Of a DNA stretch of 64,000 nt, positions 1 to 11,334 are shown one piece after another (position 1 is the stretch's first letter; the number at the start of each line of letters is the position of its first letter). Origin of the DNA: Stemphylium vesicarium. Lineage: Eukaryota; Ascomycota; Dothideomycetes; Pleosporales; Pleosporaceae. The stretch spans positions 1 to 64,000 of the forward strand of contig QXCR01000118.1 of NCBI GenBank assembly GCA_004380135.1, written 5' to 3'. The position numbers were made by a program, and so were the translations under genes. The notes below the pieces were generated by a model. The model had not been told where the DNA came from. It did no database searches and was given only the letters and a program-made list of their open reading frames with translations.

Positions 1-248
1 CCAACAGTTGATCTCAGTGCACCAACACCGCAGACAGAACTACCTTCCGAAACAACAGAGGGCCCAGCTGCATCCGCCCAGCAGATCAACCCCCATGTCT
101 CAGTTGTAAGCATATCCACTTTTCTATCACGAGAGTCCACGGCGCAACAATTTGTGCTCATCCAAAGCCTTCGACGAGACTCTAACATTCACAGGACGAC
201 GACACAGATGACACGGATTCAGCGCTAGGCGACGACGACGCTGATTGA
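1..248 (+). CDS. 3' end of an unrecognised gene (partial)
   Basis: The first 105 bases are open and encode a Pro/Ser/Thr/Gln-rich stretch. A GTAAGC donor follows at 106, and an acceptor ends at 194 (89-bp intron, phase 0). The last exon (195-248) encodes a very acidic tail of Asp runs (DDDTDDTDSALGDDDAD) and stops at TGA 246-248. Low-complexity acidic tails like this occur in many nuclear or regulatory proteins, so no family is assigned. The gene ends one base before the remnant of the next gene begins. The 5' part lies outside the window. Confidence 0.55.
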
Positions 249-2655
249 GAATAGCAGATCCATTATCCATTACCGCTAGCGTAATTACGCTCATACAGGT
301 CTCTGTTCAGGTTTCTGTACTAATCAAACAATTTCACGATGAGGCTGCCATAGTGGATGCGACACTGACTGGCCTTCTTGGCGACGTGGAGGGGTTTCAG
401 CAAATACTCGAATCTTTGGGGGAAACCATCGACCAAAGCGACGTCAAATCGAGTTTACAATCTACTGGACATGTAGGCAGCCATTTGCAAAATCTTGAGC
501 GTTCGTTGAACGATGGGAAAGACGTACTACTGAAGCTGCACATACTGCTGGACAGTGTTAACAAGAAGACATCCATCCTCGATGCACCTCGCAAGCAACT
601 GAGGTTGAAGAGCGCTTCTGGACTGATTACATGGTATCGCCAACAGATCCAGTCTGCTCACACAGCGCTCCAGCTATCGCTCAGTACTATCATCCTGTAA
701 GATAGCCTTCCCTGTCTTGGCGACTGATTCCAACCTGTTTCACGTGACCCCGCAATGCCACCATATTTAGGGTCATAAAACAGCGCATGAAGATTTCGCT
801 TTTGGTTTTCGACGCATTTTCTAATCTAAGTCACAGTTGGAATCAAGTCACTCTCCAGAGAGCAACAGACACAGTACCAGATAAGATCGTTCCGACACTG
901 GATAAACTCTATGACGAATTCCGCTCTTTCGGCGCTCTTCTCAATGCAAAAATCGAGAAGCTTCAAGATTCTGTCGCGGAACAGAATGATCCGAACAGCC
1001 CAGATTACTATGAACTCAGATATACGAGGAACTTGCGGGATTGCATCCGCTCGGCCGCCGACATCGTCTCAAATGCATCCACAACAATCAATGTGGATAC
1101 AGGAGACAGAGCTTCTACTAGAGATGGTTCCGACTTCGGATACGTATTTTTGAAAGGCACAAATGAGTCTATGCTGCGTTGGTATGCCTCCAATACTGTA
1201 TACGAATACGAGGATGTAGAAGCCCCCTTACCCGCTCCATCGGAGACCAGAATGAAAGACGCTTTGACAGAGCATGATTCTGACAGCGATGCGGACTTTG
1301 AAAACGATGTGATTTAGTCGCTCGTCCAGGAAGGCGTGAAGTACAAAAAGAGAGGGGATCTGGATGACGCAATCAGCCATTTCGAAAACTGCCTTACGAG
1401 ACGCTTACCAAATATCGGCTACGCCTCTTCCGCTTCGGTGCAAAATGATTTCATTTGCTCCATATCAAGGATAGCAGTTCTCGAACATCTCATCGACTCG
1501 TATAGCCGTATAGGGTTCTGGAGCAGCGCAAAAGCTTACATGGAAGAGAATCTGATCATCGCTGAACAGCAAGGTTGCAAAACGAACGAGCTCTACTTGA
1601 AAGATTCCATGAGGCTTGCTGGGTTCATGATGAGAGATGGCGCGTACAAACAAGCACACGTCCAGGCGCGGCGATCCCTGCGGGGATTCAAAAAGCTTGG
1701 GATATCGGGGAATTCAGGCTATGAAGAAGGGTTAAGAATCATGATCGAACATTGTGGCTTTGCAAGTGATTTTCGAGAAAGAGACGCTTATTCGGCACTA
1801 CTCGTAACTCACAAAAGCCGATTTCATACTTCGACATCTGGATCTAGCCCACTACCTTTGACGAGTAGTGAAACTGAGTCTCTAGCCGCTAAGCCATCCA
1901 CCGAGAGGTCTGTGCAAGCCGCAACTGAGAATACGCGGCTGAAGCAAGGAAAGTCTACGTGCGTGGGTGATGATGAGACTAGCGAGGCACTATCGACGGA
2001 GGCGGATTCCCTTTACCTGACTGCACTCACTGCAAGCCACGAAAAATCGAGGCCCGGTACAAGAGAAGTGTCAGTTGCGTGTTCATCATCACCGGTTACG
2101 CTTGGCGATGTCCCGCTTATTACAATGTCGTTTGATAGCGATGAGCACACTGCACAACCTGATAGCGGCAATTCCAGAACTCTACTATCCAAAATATCCG
2201 TATTGGCACTACACATCCGACGTAGCGCATCGAACCCCGAGTTATTCTCAGATAGTTCATCAGGTCAAAGACGTGCAGGCAAGCTTCCATCAAGATTAGG
2301 TGCGGCAACGACAGAAAAAGCTCATCAACGAGCTGTTGCAAGCCTCTCCAGCTTTCCGTCGGACTTCGCAAAGCAGACGTATGCTCCTGGACATACCTAC
2401 TTGTCAAATCCTGCCCATACCAGCTTGAATTGCGATGGAAACACATCTGAGCTCTCTCCATCCTTGCGCAGAGAACATTCAACCGCTGCATATATCCCCG
2501 GAATATCAACTAGCTCCACAGAAGGTCCTTTGGCAGCTGCCTCTCGTCCGAAGGAAGCCCTGAAGTCAGAGCCGGGCAGAATCAGAAGAGCATTATCAAG
2601 GGGGAGTATGAAGTTCATGTCTTCATCGGGACGGTTGACGGAGGACAAAGAGTAA
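249..2655 (+). pseudogene. Fungal_N-domain / TPR protein, probably degenerate
   Basis: The N-terminus (ADPLSITASVITLIQ..., then LIKQFHDE) matches the fungal-specific N-terminal helical domain seen in STAND-like and azaphilone-cluster-L-like proteins. The usual MADPLS start reads ATA GCA GAT at 251, so the ATG is missing. A 74-bp intron (697-770) joins cleanly to the frame continuing at 771. That frame runs to an in-frame TAG at 1315-1317 and is open again straight after it. The downstream part holds a TPR-like helix pair (YKKRGDLDDAISHFENCL at about 1339) and then a long Ser-rich disordered tail to the TAA at 2655. Two lesions in an otherwise colinear gene argue for a pseudogene. An alternative is a shorter expressed product starting downstream. 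The function of intact relatives is not known. Confidence 0.6.
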
Positions 2656-2969
2656 CTCTCTCTCTAATGGAACGAACACAACGGTATAGTGTATGAAGCG
2701 ATGTGGTTGGTATGATAGCCATTACAAGAGCAGGGGTCCTGTTTGCGTAGCATGTATCTACTCTCTTTATCTCAAGCTCCAATTCCGTCTCGCACCGGAA
2801 TCGTTGAAATCTCGCCACTTGCTAGCAACATGAAACACTTCCTGGTGCAAACCGACAATCTTAATCGCCTTCCAAGGCGTAAATAGCCCAGGAGATGCGC
2901 AAATTTCATGACTTGACGATATTCTACTACTGCAAATAATCAATGCAAACAAGACGAAGCATAGCCCCC

Positions 2970-4681
2970 CTAAATTTTAATACCCTGCAAAATCGGCTTC
3001 GCCTCCTCACTCTGCCACCACCCATCCTCACCCCCAGGGAAGCTAAACCGATCCATACTCTCCGGCTTCATCTCAACCGAATACCCGGGATCCATAGGAG
3101 TAACATAGTACCCCTTCTCAATCCTACTCGGATGGAAGAAGTGCTCATGCAAATGGTCGACATACTCGAGGACACTCTTCTTGCCACTAACAACCACGTA
3201 ATCAATAGTAGACAAATGCTGGGTGTACTCTGGCAGGCCAACACCACCAGAGTGGGGGACGATGGGGATGTTGAATTTGGCAGCCATGAGCAGAACGGCG
3301 ATGACCTCGTTGACACCGCCGAGGCGGCAGGCGTCGATTTGGCAGATGTCGATTGCGCCGCTGGCGAGGAATTGCTTGAACATGACGCGGTTTTGGCACA
3401 TTTCGCCCGTGGCGACGCCAATGTTGTGGGGTTTTAGGGCTTCGCGGATGGCTTTGTGGCCGAGGACTGGAAGGACATGTGAGTCAGATACAAAGCCAAA
3501 GGCAGGGAACAATGGTGAAGAAGGGGATGGGAAAGGGAATTAGGGAGAAGAGGAGACAAAAAACATACCATCATCAGGACTCGTCGGCTCCTCAATAAAC
3601 CACGGCTTAAACTCCTTAAGCGCCTTCATGTACTCAATCGCCTCGGGCACACTCCAAACCTGATTCGCATCCACCATGAGCACGTTCCCCCGATCGAAGC
3701 CGATAATCTCGCGTGCAATGCTAAGACGCTGCTTATCCTGCGCAATGTCGCCGCCAACCTTGAGCTTAAAATGCTTGTACCCCTTCGCCAGCGTTTCCTT
3801 GAGCAGACCCCGCATCTTGTCCTCGCCGTAGCCCAGCCAGCCCGCCGACGTGGTGTACGCGGGGACAGCGCGGCTCTCGAGGGCTTCTTGCAGGCGCTCC
3901 TTTTTGCCGGCTTCGGCTTTGGTGAGGATCTCGAGGGCTTCTTCCGGGGTTAGCGCGTCCGTGATATAGCGGAAGTCGATTAGGTCGACGATTTGCTGCG
4001 GTGTCATGTCGGCTACTATGCGCCACACGGGCTGGCCGAGCGATTTGGCCCACAGGTCCCAGATGGCGTTTACCACGGCTCCGAGTGCGAGGTGGATGAC
4101 GCCCTTTTCGGGCCCGATCCAGCGCAGTTGCGAGTCGTTGACTAGGTGCCGCCATGTCTTGCCCCAGTTGGCGACGAGAGAGTCTAGTGTGTGGCCTTTG
4201 ATGCGGTCTGCGAGGTACGCAATTGCTGTGCATACTATCTCGTTGCCGCGGCCGATTGTGAAGGTCTTGGGGGCGGATGTTAGAGCTTTTGCACATGGCT
4301 TGGGCGCTGTTATGTTGATGATATGGTATGTTGTGGGGCGGGAATCAAGTCCGAGAATGCGCGTGATGTGGCATTCAAGATCTATCATCTGTAACGCAAA
4401 TCCCAACCCCTTTTTTGTTCTTGAATGGAGATGTAGTGAAATTCGTTCAACTTACCATACCATGACCCTTGAATTCAGAGTCTGTGTGTAGGATGCAGTA
4501 AGCTGAAGAGTAGTCACCCGCAGCGTTCATAGCATCGGAACCAGTCTTATCGAGGGATGTCTAACAGGACGAGTTAGCCTCTTCGGATATACCCCAAACA
4601 AGTATTCGTTCACAAAATACGGAGAAAACATACCGGAAACCGCACATCCCTCGTCTCGGCACCTGTGATTGTGATCACCAT
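2970..4681 (-). CDS. lgd1: L-galactonate dehydratase, enolase superfamily
   Basis: Predicted to dehydrate L-galactonate to 2-keto-3-deoxy-L-galactonate, step two of the fungal reductive D-galacturonate (pectin sugar) pathway, in the cytosol. Four exons: 4681-4634, 4560-4456, 4265-3569 and 3466-2970, giving 448 aa, the usual length. Metal and catalytic elements of the mandelate-racemase group are visible: KLKVGG, MVDANQVW, WFIEEPTSPDD and IVPHSGGVGLPEYTQHL. The N-terminus (RDVRFPTSLDKTGSDAMNAAGDYSSAY) and C-terminus (EMKPESMDRF...WW) match characterised fungal LGD1/GaaB rather than bacterial fuconate dehydratases. The 190-bp second intron is partly open and could be misread as coding, but skipping it restores the family sequence HGM-TFTIGRG. 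Pectin methylesterase and pectate lyase further along the window fit the same substrate. Confidence 0.9.
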
Positions 4682-5842
4682 CGTGATGGTATGTTGATGT
4701 TTGAGTTGTGGTGTTGAATTCGGAACGACTTCGGAATGATACCCCGCAAAGCTTCTCGGAACTAGAAACTATCGCTTTGAAAGAGGATTGATAATACAGC
4801 GAAGAGGAAGGAAAGAAGAAAAAAGAGAGGGAAGATGGGATATGATATAAGTGTCTTTTTCCCAACGGATTAATTGGGACAAGAATCCCAGATCTAGACT
4901 ATCTAAACTGGCAAAAGGCCATCCGCGCGAACCTCCACGCACCTCCACAGCTAACAGCCCCTCCCCAACCATCGTGAGCTGAACCCCACACTGGCTCTCG
5001 TCATTCGTGGAAGAACTCGGGCTTGCGCCACTTTACCCTGCCAGCCAACAAAACTGGGGCTTTTGGCAACCCGCGCAAACTACCTACGGTTGCCGGCATT
5101 TTATTTACCTCACACGTGAGCTTTGTTACTCTCTAGGACATCCCACGAACGGTATGCCATCCCTGTCTGCAGGTGCAGCCAGGCGGCTCACACGCAAGTG
5201 CTTCGCAGTCTAGGCGAGAAGCTTGGGTTGGACGACCACCAGCAATCACCAGACCATCAACGTAGCGCACGCAGAACCGGAGGACCGCTTTTTGGTCTGG
5301 AAAGGAAGCTGGGTTACTCCGAAACAGAAGCTTGCACCCCCATTTTATCCTTGAGTTGCTCGTCCACTTGTGGCATGATCAAACGCCGCGGTAAATTATT
5401 TTTCCCGGCCGCGGGAGAGGGAAAGTTGGGTTTAAACGTCAAGCTCAGCGCAGGATACCAGGCTTAACAACCTGTTCCTGGCTATCATGGAACCGAGTTC
5501 ATCAGCATACGAACCCCAAAGCAAGTCGTCGTTGTCCAGCTGCAACGGAAACGCAAGGCGCAATGGAGCTGTGTGTCAATAACGCAATGACTGAGAATGT
5601 CTGGACGGACCTGATATGATACTCCATTTTTCTCCATACACGACTAATTACACTTCGTGTCGTGATGCAAGATCCGAGGACCCTACAACGCGTCAATAGC
5701 TACCCAGGACAAGAACGTCCAGATACTCACTCGCGCGAACCATGGAGGATGCTGAAGCCGTCTGTGGCTTCTAGTCCCGAGACTGTAACAATGACCGACC
5801 CTAGAACGTATGCGCTACTTCAGATACGTCGAGGCAACGAAC
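4682..5842. other. Intergenic: lgd1 promoter and 3' flank of the splicing-factor gene
   Basis: About 1.16 kb with no supported gene. The open frames here are short, overlap on both strands and show no recognisable protein. A CT/GA-biased stretch around 4795-4850, just upstream of lgd1, resembles a pyrimidine-rich fungal core promoter. No repeat or RNA gene was recognised. Confidence 0.5.
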
Positions 5843-8236
5843 CTATTTGATACCCCGTTTCTCAGTCTCACTGTAGTAGATGACCATACGCCAAAGCTTC
5901 TTGACGAGAGCCTCTGCTTCTTCATCGAGGGCCTAGGTTTTATATCAGCAAGGTATTGTATGGCGGAATGATGCAAACTTACAACTTCCAAGTTCTCCAC
6001 CAGGGGCTGTGGCGCGCCCCTACTCTTCAAATGCTCGACAATAGCATCAACCAGCATTTCTTCTTGCACACCCATGACTTCGAGAACCTTGTTCCCGGCC
6101 CACTCTTTGATGTCCTTGTCGATGTTCTTCTCGGGAAGATGTTCCCAAGAAACAGGCCACTTCCAGAGACCTTCCTTGTCGTTGGGAATATCACGCGCAA
6201 GTTGTCGCTGTGCCTCTTCGATTTCTTCCTGAGTGAGGTTGGCGCGAACAGCTGCATCGAAGTTGATTGGAATGAGTGTTCGCTTCTTGGAACCAGGCTG
6301 GTCGGTAAGGTCTTCGTCTTCGAGGAGGTTCTCGACGTCGGCGGCGGTGCGACGAGGAGCAGCAGTTTGTTCGAGCTTCTTGGTGGCGGCGCCGAGAGAG
6401 ATCTTGAAATGTGCCGGCTCGCGATGCTCTTCCCTGCGCATGATTTCCTCGCTTTGCTCTTCCAAGAAAGCATCGGCCTGGCCACGGGCATGATCTTGCT
6501 GCCTCTTCTGTGATGCCGTTTCGCGGCGCTCCTGGTCTCGATCGATTGCGTCTTCTTTGGCTTCGAGGCCACGGACCTTCTCGCGCTCGCGGATCCAGTC
6601 GCTGTGATCGCGGTAGTAGGGGTCACGCCTGGAGGCTGCTTCATGGTCGTCATCAAATTCGCGGAGCTGCTTGGCCTGTGCAGCACGAGCATTCTCGCGC
6701 TCTGCGTCCATGTTCTTAAAGTGGTCGTTGGTACGTTCGAGCGAAGCGACGGTTCGGCGCTCAGTATTGAGCCATCGAGAGAGCTGCTTCTTGTAAGCCT
6801 CGTCGGCCTCTTCGTTACGCTTCTTCTGGCGACGACGCTCGAGTTCCGAGTCGCTGGCAGAGTCATCATCATCCTCGCGGGAAATATAGACACCGTTGTT
6901 TACAGCACCCCCGTTGACAAAGTTGACTCCAGCTTGGTAGTCGCGAGGGAACTGCGACCCCTTGGGCCCACTGGGAGCCCCTTGAACACCCCTCTCTGCC
7001 CTTGGGCCCAGAGGCACACCGTTGGCACCGCCCGGCCCGCTGGGGGCAGAGGGTGGTGGCGATGCGCGCCTTCCGCTACGGCGGCGTTCTTCCGCCTCAA
7101 GTTCCTCTTCTCTCCTCAAGCGCTCGCGATCGCGTTGGTTGGAACGGTCGCGGAAGGCTGCAATCTCGGCAGCGACTACCTCGCGCATCTCGGCTGGGAT
7201 ATCCGCAAGTTCGTCCTCTCCCGTAGCAAGGTTGACGAATGCAACTTCTACATCTTCGCCGTCTTGCGCCTGAGCGTCTTGCATCATTGTGTCTCCAGCG
7301 TAGTCGGTGGGCGCGTTCGGTGGGTTGAAGAAGCTTGCGAGGACTGAAGAAAGGGCTTCCTTTGCACTGTCAAGGCGAAATTGAACGGTAGCCTCGTCTT
7401 CGTTTCGGGTCTTGCTCCATTCCTCGGCGTATCTGATGGAGGCGTCGTCGACCATTACGTGCAACTGTGTCGTCTCGACTTCTTCCTCTTCGCCGTCCTC
7501 CTTCTTCGCTCTTCCAGCCTTTTGACGCTTTGTAGGCACGCGTATTTCCTTGAAGATCTCGGCGGCCGTCTCCAGGCTCTGGGCGTCTGCGAATTCGGCG
7601 AACCCGAAAGTCTGGGGCTTGTTGTTGGCATCGGTTGCCCTCGTCCAGCGAACCAGCTTTCCTGCCGTTTCCAGAATGCGCTCCATTCCCTCATCACCGC
7701 CAACGCCATCCGGGATGCTGCCGACGAATATGGTCCTCGCAATCTCTTCGCGAGTGGGTGGGTTGACTGGCTGGGGCATGTCCCGGCGATCGCCATCCCT
7801 GTCCATACCAAGCCCACGGCGAGCGGGTGGTGGTCCATTGTCTCTCCGTCCGCCTACTGGGCTATCCACGGCTCCAGGGCGGCCTCCCTGTGTTCCCAGG
7901 CGGATGACGGGCGCATTGAAGTTGAAGTTGGGCATGTTTGCGGGTGCTTGCCAGCCTGACGGCAGGGCGCGTGGTCCGTTCATCGCTGGCGGGCCTTGAG
8001 CGTTTGCAACACCTGGGGGTGCTGCTACACCGGGAGGAGCTGCGGCGCCTGGAGGGCCTGGGAATTATTAGCTAATACTAGCTGTTGATGGAGACTCTAC
8101 GTACCCATTCCAGGTGGTGCCATACCAGGCGGAGTGCCTGCATAGCCTGGAGGGCGGTTGTAGCCCGGAGCACCTGCGCATGTTAGCAGCCTTCGCGACG
8201 CAAATAATGTGACAACGTACCAGGATAACCGTACAT
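5843..8236 (-). CDS. RBM25/Snu71-like splicing factor (RRM + PWI)
   Basis: Probable U1-snRNP-associated nuclear splicing factor. Exons 8236-8221, 8173-8105, 8057-5983 and 5932-5843 give 749 aa. Order: a Pro/Gly-rich N-terminus (MYGYPG, PPGYAGTPPG); one RRM with RNP motifs IFVGSIP and TFGFAEF; a long charged RE/RD-rich coiled region; and a C-terminal PWI domain. The PWI begins near the WKWPVSWEHL motif and ends after the last intron with WRMVIYYSETEKRGIK. The first exon is only 16 nt; its ATG was chosen because it gives a frame continuous with the conserved Pro-rich leader. The frame upstream of that ATG stays open, so a longer N-terminus is possible. The gene is head-to-head with the bS21m gene, with about 250 bp between starts. 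Confidence 0.85.
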
Positions 8237-8488
8237 GTTGTATGGATCTACGGTCGCAAGATTGGGCACGGCACTTTGGAGATGGCGCTCGGGTGAGTTG
8301 TTCGTCGAATTTGTCGAATTTGTCGCGTGTCGTAGTGAGCGACAGAAGTCGCAGATGAGATTTGGAGCTGTACAGACGCTCGGGCCACGCAACTTCCGAA
8401 GAATTTGGGAACCGCGACCTGCAGTACGTCGATGGTTTCACCCCCGCGAATCCGTAATTGGACTTGGCCGCACCACATCACATCAGCC
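8237..8488. promoter_or_regulatory. Bidirectional promoter between splicing factor and bS21m genes
   Basis: A 252-bp gap separates the start codons of two divergently transcribed conserved genes, so both core promoters must lie here. No clear TATA box was seen. It contains a small direct repeat (ttgtcgaattTGTCG) near 8301-8325. Confidence 0.5.
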
Positions 8489-9310
8489 ATGACCTCGAGA
8501 TCGCTAGGCGAGCTGATGCTCCGCCCATCCTCCCTCACTCGGATACCGCATGCGCAGATATCAAGGCAGACAGCGCCATGGTCATATCAACGCAGCTTCC
8601 AATCGCTGAATCGCCCGGCACAACCAAAAAGGGAAGACAAGAAGGATGAACAATACGTACCCGAACGTGAAGCACAACGACCACGGGCCCGCTATGTACC
8701 CGAAAGTGAAGCTGCGCAGCCACAACCACGGCCACAACCACGGCCACAAGCCCAGTCTTCGCAAGCCGAAGCCACACAGGCAATCGACTCTCTCTTCAGC
8801 GGCATGCCCACCAGCCAGACCCCGCCCCCCTACATGTCGCGAAATGTAGCATCGAAAAACGCTGGCGACCGTATCTTCGGCTCCGAATTCTCCAACACGA
8901 GCCGTGCGCGCCCACGAGGTGAGCGAGGCGCCCCAGGCCTAGACTTCAATTCCATGACCATGCCGGACTCGATGCTCAACCCCAATCTCTCCAACAAGCC
9001 TTCTGATGCCGCCAATCTCGCCATTCAGCAAGAAAAAACCTTCTCTTCGTACCCCCGCCTAAATCCGACGTACGGACGCACAGTAGAATTGGATGCTAAA
9101 CGCGGGCGGGATATCGTGAGGGGCATTGGCATGTTGGGCAGTCTCATGGCAAGAAACAAGGTCAAGAGCGACTTCAACAAGCAGAGGTTCCACGAGCGAG
9201 GGGGTTTGAAGAGGAAGAGACTGGCGTCTGAGAGGTGGAGGGCGAGGTTCAAGGTGGGCTTCAGGGACATCACGGGACGAGTTACTGAATTGACGAAGAA
9301 GGGGTGGTAA
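8489..9310 (+). CDS. mrp21: Mitochondrial small-subunit ribosomal protein bS21 (Mrp21-like)
   Basis: Single exon, 273 aa. The C-terminal 80 residues are the bS21 domain: GRTVELD, a basic helix, then VKSDFNKQRFHERGGLKRKRLASERWRARF. The N-terminus from ATG 8489 (MTSRSLGELMLRPSSLTRIPHA) is rich in Arg, Ser and Leu without acidic residues other than one Glu, as in a mitochondrial presequence. The middle is a low-complexity Q/P/R linker. The frame is open upstream of 8489, but there is no earlier ATG in it. Expected role: small-subunit component of the mitoribosome. Fungal Mrp21 proteins are usually this long because of the N-terminal extension. Confidence 0.85.
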   Translation: MTSRSLGELMLRPSSLTRIPHAQISRQTAPWSYQRSFQSLNRPAQPKREDKKDEQYVPEREAQRPRARYVPESEAAQPQPRPQPRPQAQSSQAEATQAIDSLFSGMPTSQTPPPYMSRNVASKNAGDRIFGSEFSNTSRARPRGERGAPGLDFNSMTMPDSMLNPNLSNKPSDAANLAIQQEKTFSSYPRLNPTYGRTVELDAKRGRDIVRGIGMLGSLMARNKVKSDFNKQRFHERGGLKRKRLASERWRARFKVGFRDITGRVTELTKKGW

Positions 9311-9745
9311 ACATCCAGCCATGTATGATATCAAGTACGACGTGTACATACTGTACTATAACAGCATTTGCATGTACTAGCATAAGAAGGCTTTGGGTAT
9401 GATAGAGAAGGCATTTACCTGATCAGACTGCAAGATTACAACAAACATCAAAACCCTTGGTTTAATTGTAAATCTACAAAAGACAAACCTCCAGGCCGAC
9501 ACTTTTGCGGAGTTGCCCCGGGAGTCTGCCTCGGAGGTTACCCAGTAGCAGCAAGTCGGGCACAGGCCACCCAACACCGTCCGGCGTACCCAACAATGTT
9601 CCCAAGTTGACACATGCACCTGGAATCACTATAGCTGCCTAACACGCAGCGCAATGTACACCCAATAGCAAACCAGACCATTTTACTCCCCTTATACCTC
9701 TTCGCCTTTCTTCCCCAGCATATCGCAGCGAAATCCCACAAAGCC

Positions 9746-10416
9746 ATGTCCTCCAACCCGAACTTGCGCAGCAAACCATGGCTCCCAGCCGTCGCGCTGT
9801 TCTCCTTCTTCAGCACCCTCGCAACAGCACTAAGCGGCCAGGAGCCCATAGGTAGTTTGGAGCAGCAACGGGGATATAACCCCGGCGAACCAATTCCAGT
9901 CAGCTGTTTGAATCGGACTATGTAAGTTTGTTTCCCCGTCGCGAAGGAGGAGCATTGGGGTTACGAGTCGAGAAAGAAGCAAAGTTGCTAATGCGATTGG
10001 CAGAGATACCGGTGAACATGTATGTTGGGTCTTCCTTTGCAACTACGAACTTCGCGCTCGCGTGCGCATAGAATGGGTGGAAGGAATAGGGGATGTATAT
10101 ACACTGGAGAAAAGGGAATGAGCGCTTCTTGCGACGAAGTCGTAGTTCCGACACACTGGAAACAGAAAAGCAAGAGAGAGACAGAAAGAGAGACAGAGTC
10201 AAACAGACCACAATGAAACTAACAGCCTCGTTCACAGATCACAGACGCAGCCGGCCACTTACAATACATACCATTCCCGGTCTGCAACGAAACCGGCCGC
10301 CCCCTCGAACTCTTCTTCGGGCACGAAAAAGACGTAAACTGCACCATTGATTTCGTAACAGACGAGTTCTTTCACCGTACGTCCTCCCCCATCCTCTCAA
10401 ACAAACCACAAAAATA

Positions 10417-10454
<38 letters not shown>

Positions 10455-11165
10455 TTACCCGAACCCAAAACTAAACCCTCCCACCACCACACAGTCCTAG
10501 AATTCTACATCCACAACGACGCCCCCCTGTCGTGCCGCATTCCCTCCAAACCCCTACCCCCCTCCGTCCTCGAAACACAATACCTAGTCTCCGACTCGTC
10601 GACGCAAGAAGGCGCCCTAGGAACGCAATCAACATCCTACACACCCCTCATAATCGCCTTAGCAGGGACACTCCAACTCTCGCATTTACATGTAGGAAAC
10701 TACTTAAACCTGCTCGTGCACGCGGCGCCGAAATCCGTTTCGCCGGGGACAGTCGATGCGGCTACGGCGTATAGTGTGAGTAGTCATACGAGGAATACCA
10801 AGATTACGATTGGGGATAGTTTACCGCTGGTTTTTGCGGTGAGGTGGTATCCGAGTACTACGCTGCCGCCCGGGTGGAGTGGCTATGGGGGCCATATTTA
10901 TACGAGTACGCTTGTGTATTGCTTTTTGAGCGCTGTGGCGAGTGCGGCCGTTTGTGTGGTTTATTTTCGGGGTGTTGAGTTGCCGCGAAGGTTGAAGAGG
11001 TATGCGACGGATAGGATGAATGGTGGGGGTGGTAGAGGCTTTGGGAATGGAGGAAGTGGGTATGGGTTGCCTGTTGCCAATGGGAGAGGTGGCCCCGTGG
11101 GCATGGGCAGTGGCTATGGCTTGGGTGGCTATGGGTACGGAGGAGGTGGAAAGAGAGCCGATTAA
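9746..11165 (+). CDS. Secretory membrane protein, fungal-specific, unknown function
   Basis: Four exons: 9746-9921, a 16-nt microexon 10004-10019, 10238-10376 and 10495-11165, giving 333 aa. A hydrophobic N-terminus (LPAVALFSFFSTLATALSG) looks like a signal peptide. It is followed by a lumenal part with Cys residues and NXT/S sites (CLNRTI, CNETG, CTIDF). A single transmembrane segment (LVYCFLSAVASAAVCVVYF) lies near residue 260. The cytosolic tail starts with a basic RRLKRY stretch and is a Gly/Tyr repeat (GYGLGGYGYGGGGKRAD). The third intron contains a (CAA)n microsatellite. This is a type I topology. I do not recognise a characterised family; relatives are annotated as hypothetical in filamentous fungi. 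Confidence 0.75.
10419..10454 (+). repeat. (CAA)n microsatellite inside an intron
   Basis: About twelve tandem CAA/ACA units lie within the third intron of the membrane protein gene at 9746-11165. They are not translated in the spliced model. Confidence 0.9.
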
Positions 11166-11334
11166 AAGGTCTCGGGTACACGCAACACCACGTTCAGTTG
11201 CGAAAATACATGGTTATGCTGTTCATTCGTATATCATGATGCTGGTACTATCTTGAGTACTTCAGATGCTTGCTACATACTATTGGATTCCCTCAGGAAG
11301 TCATTCAACCATTACCGCTACACACATTCACCAT

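Noticed and set aside
1182..1317. An intron from gtatgc (1182) to tttag (1317) that would remove the TAG in the Fungal_N gene
   Set aside because: The join is out of phase and runs into a TGA shortly after, so it does not rescue the frame.
4266..4455. Open reading through the second lgd1 intron, giving an N-terminal extension MGFALQMIDLECH
   Set aside because: Splicing from GTAAG at 4455 to AG at 4266 restores the conserved HGM-TFTIGRG junction of the enzyme family.
4960..5100. CreA-like SYGGRG sites upstream of lgd1, and similar sites near pectate lyase and pectin methylesterase
   Set aside because: The six-base degenerate motif is expected about once every 256 bp on either strand, so its presence carries no weight.
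6604..7347. 247-codon open frame on the plus strand inside the RBM25-like gene
   Set aside because: Antisense shadow of a charged, codon-biased coding region; the minus-strand protein has clear RRM and PWI domains.
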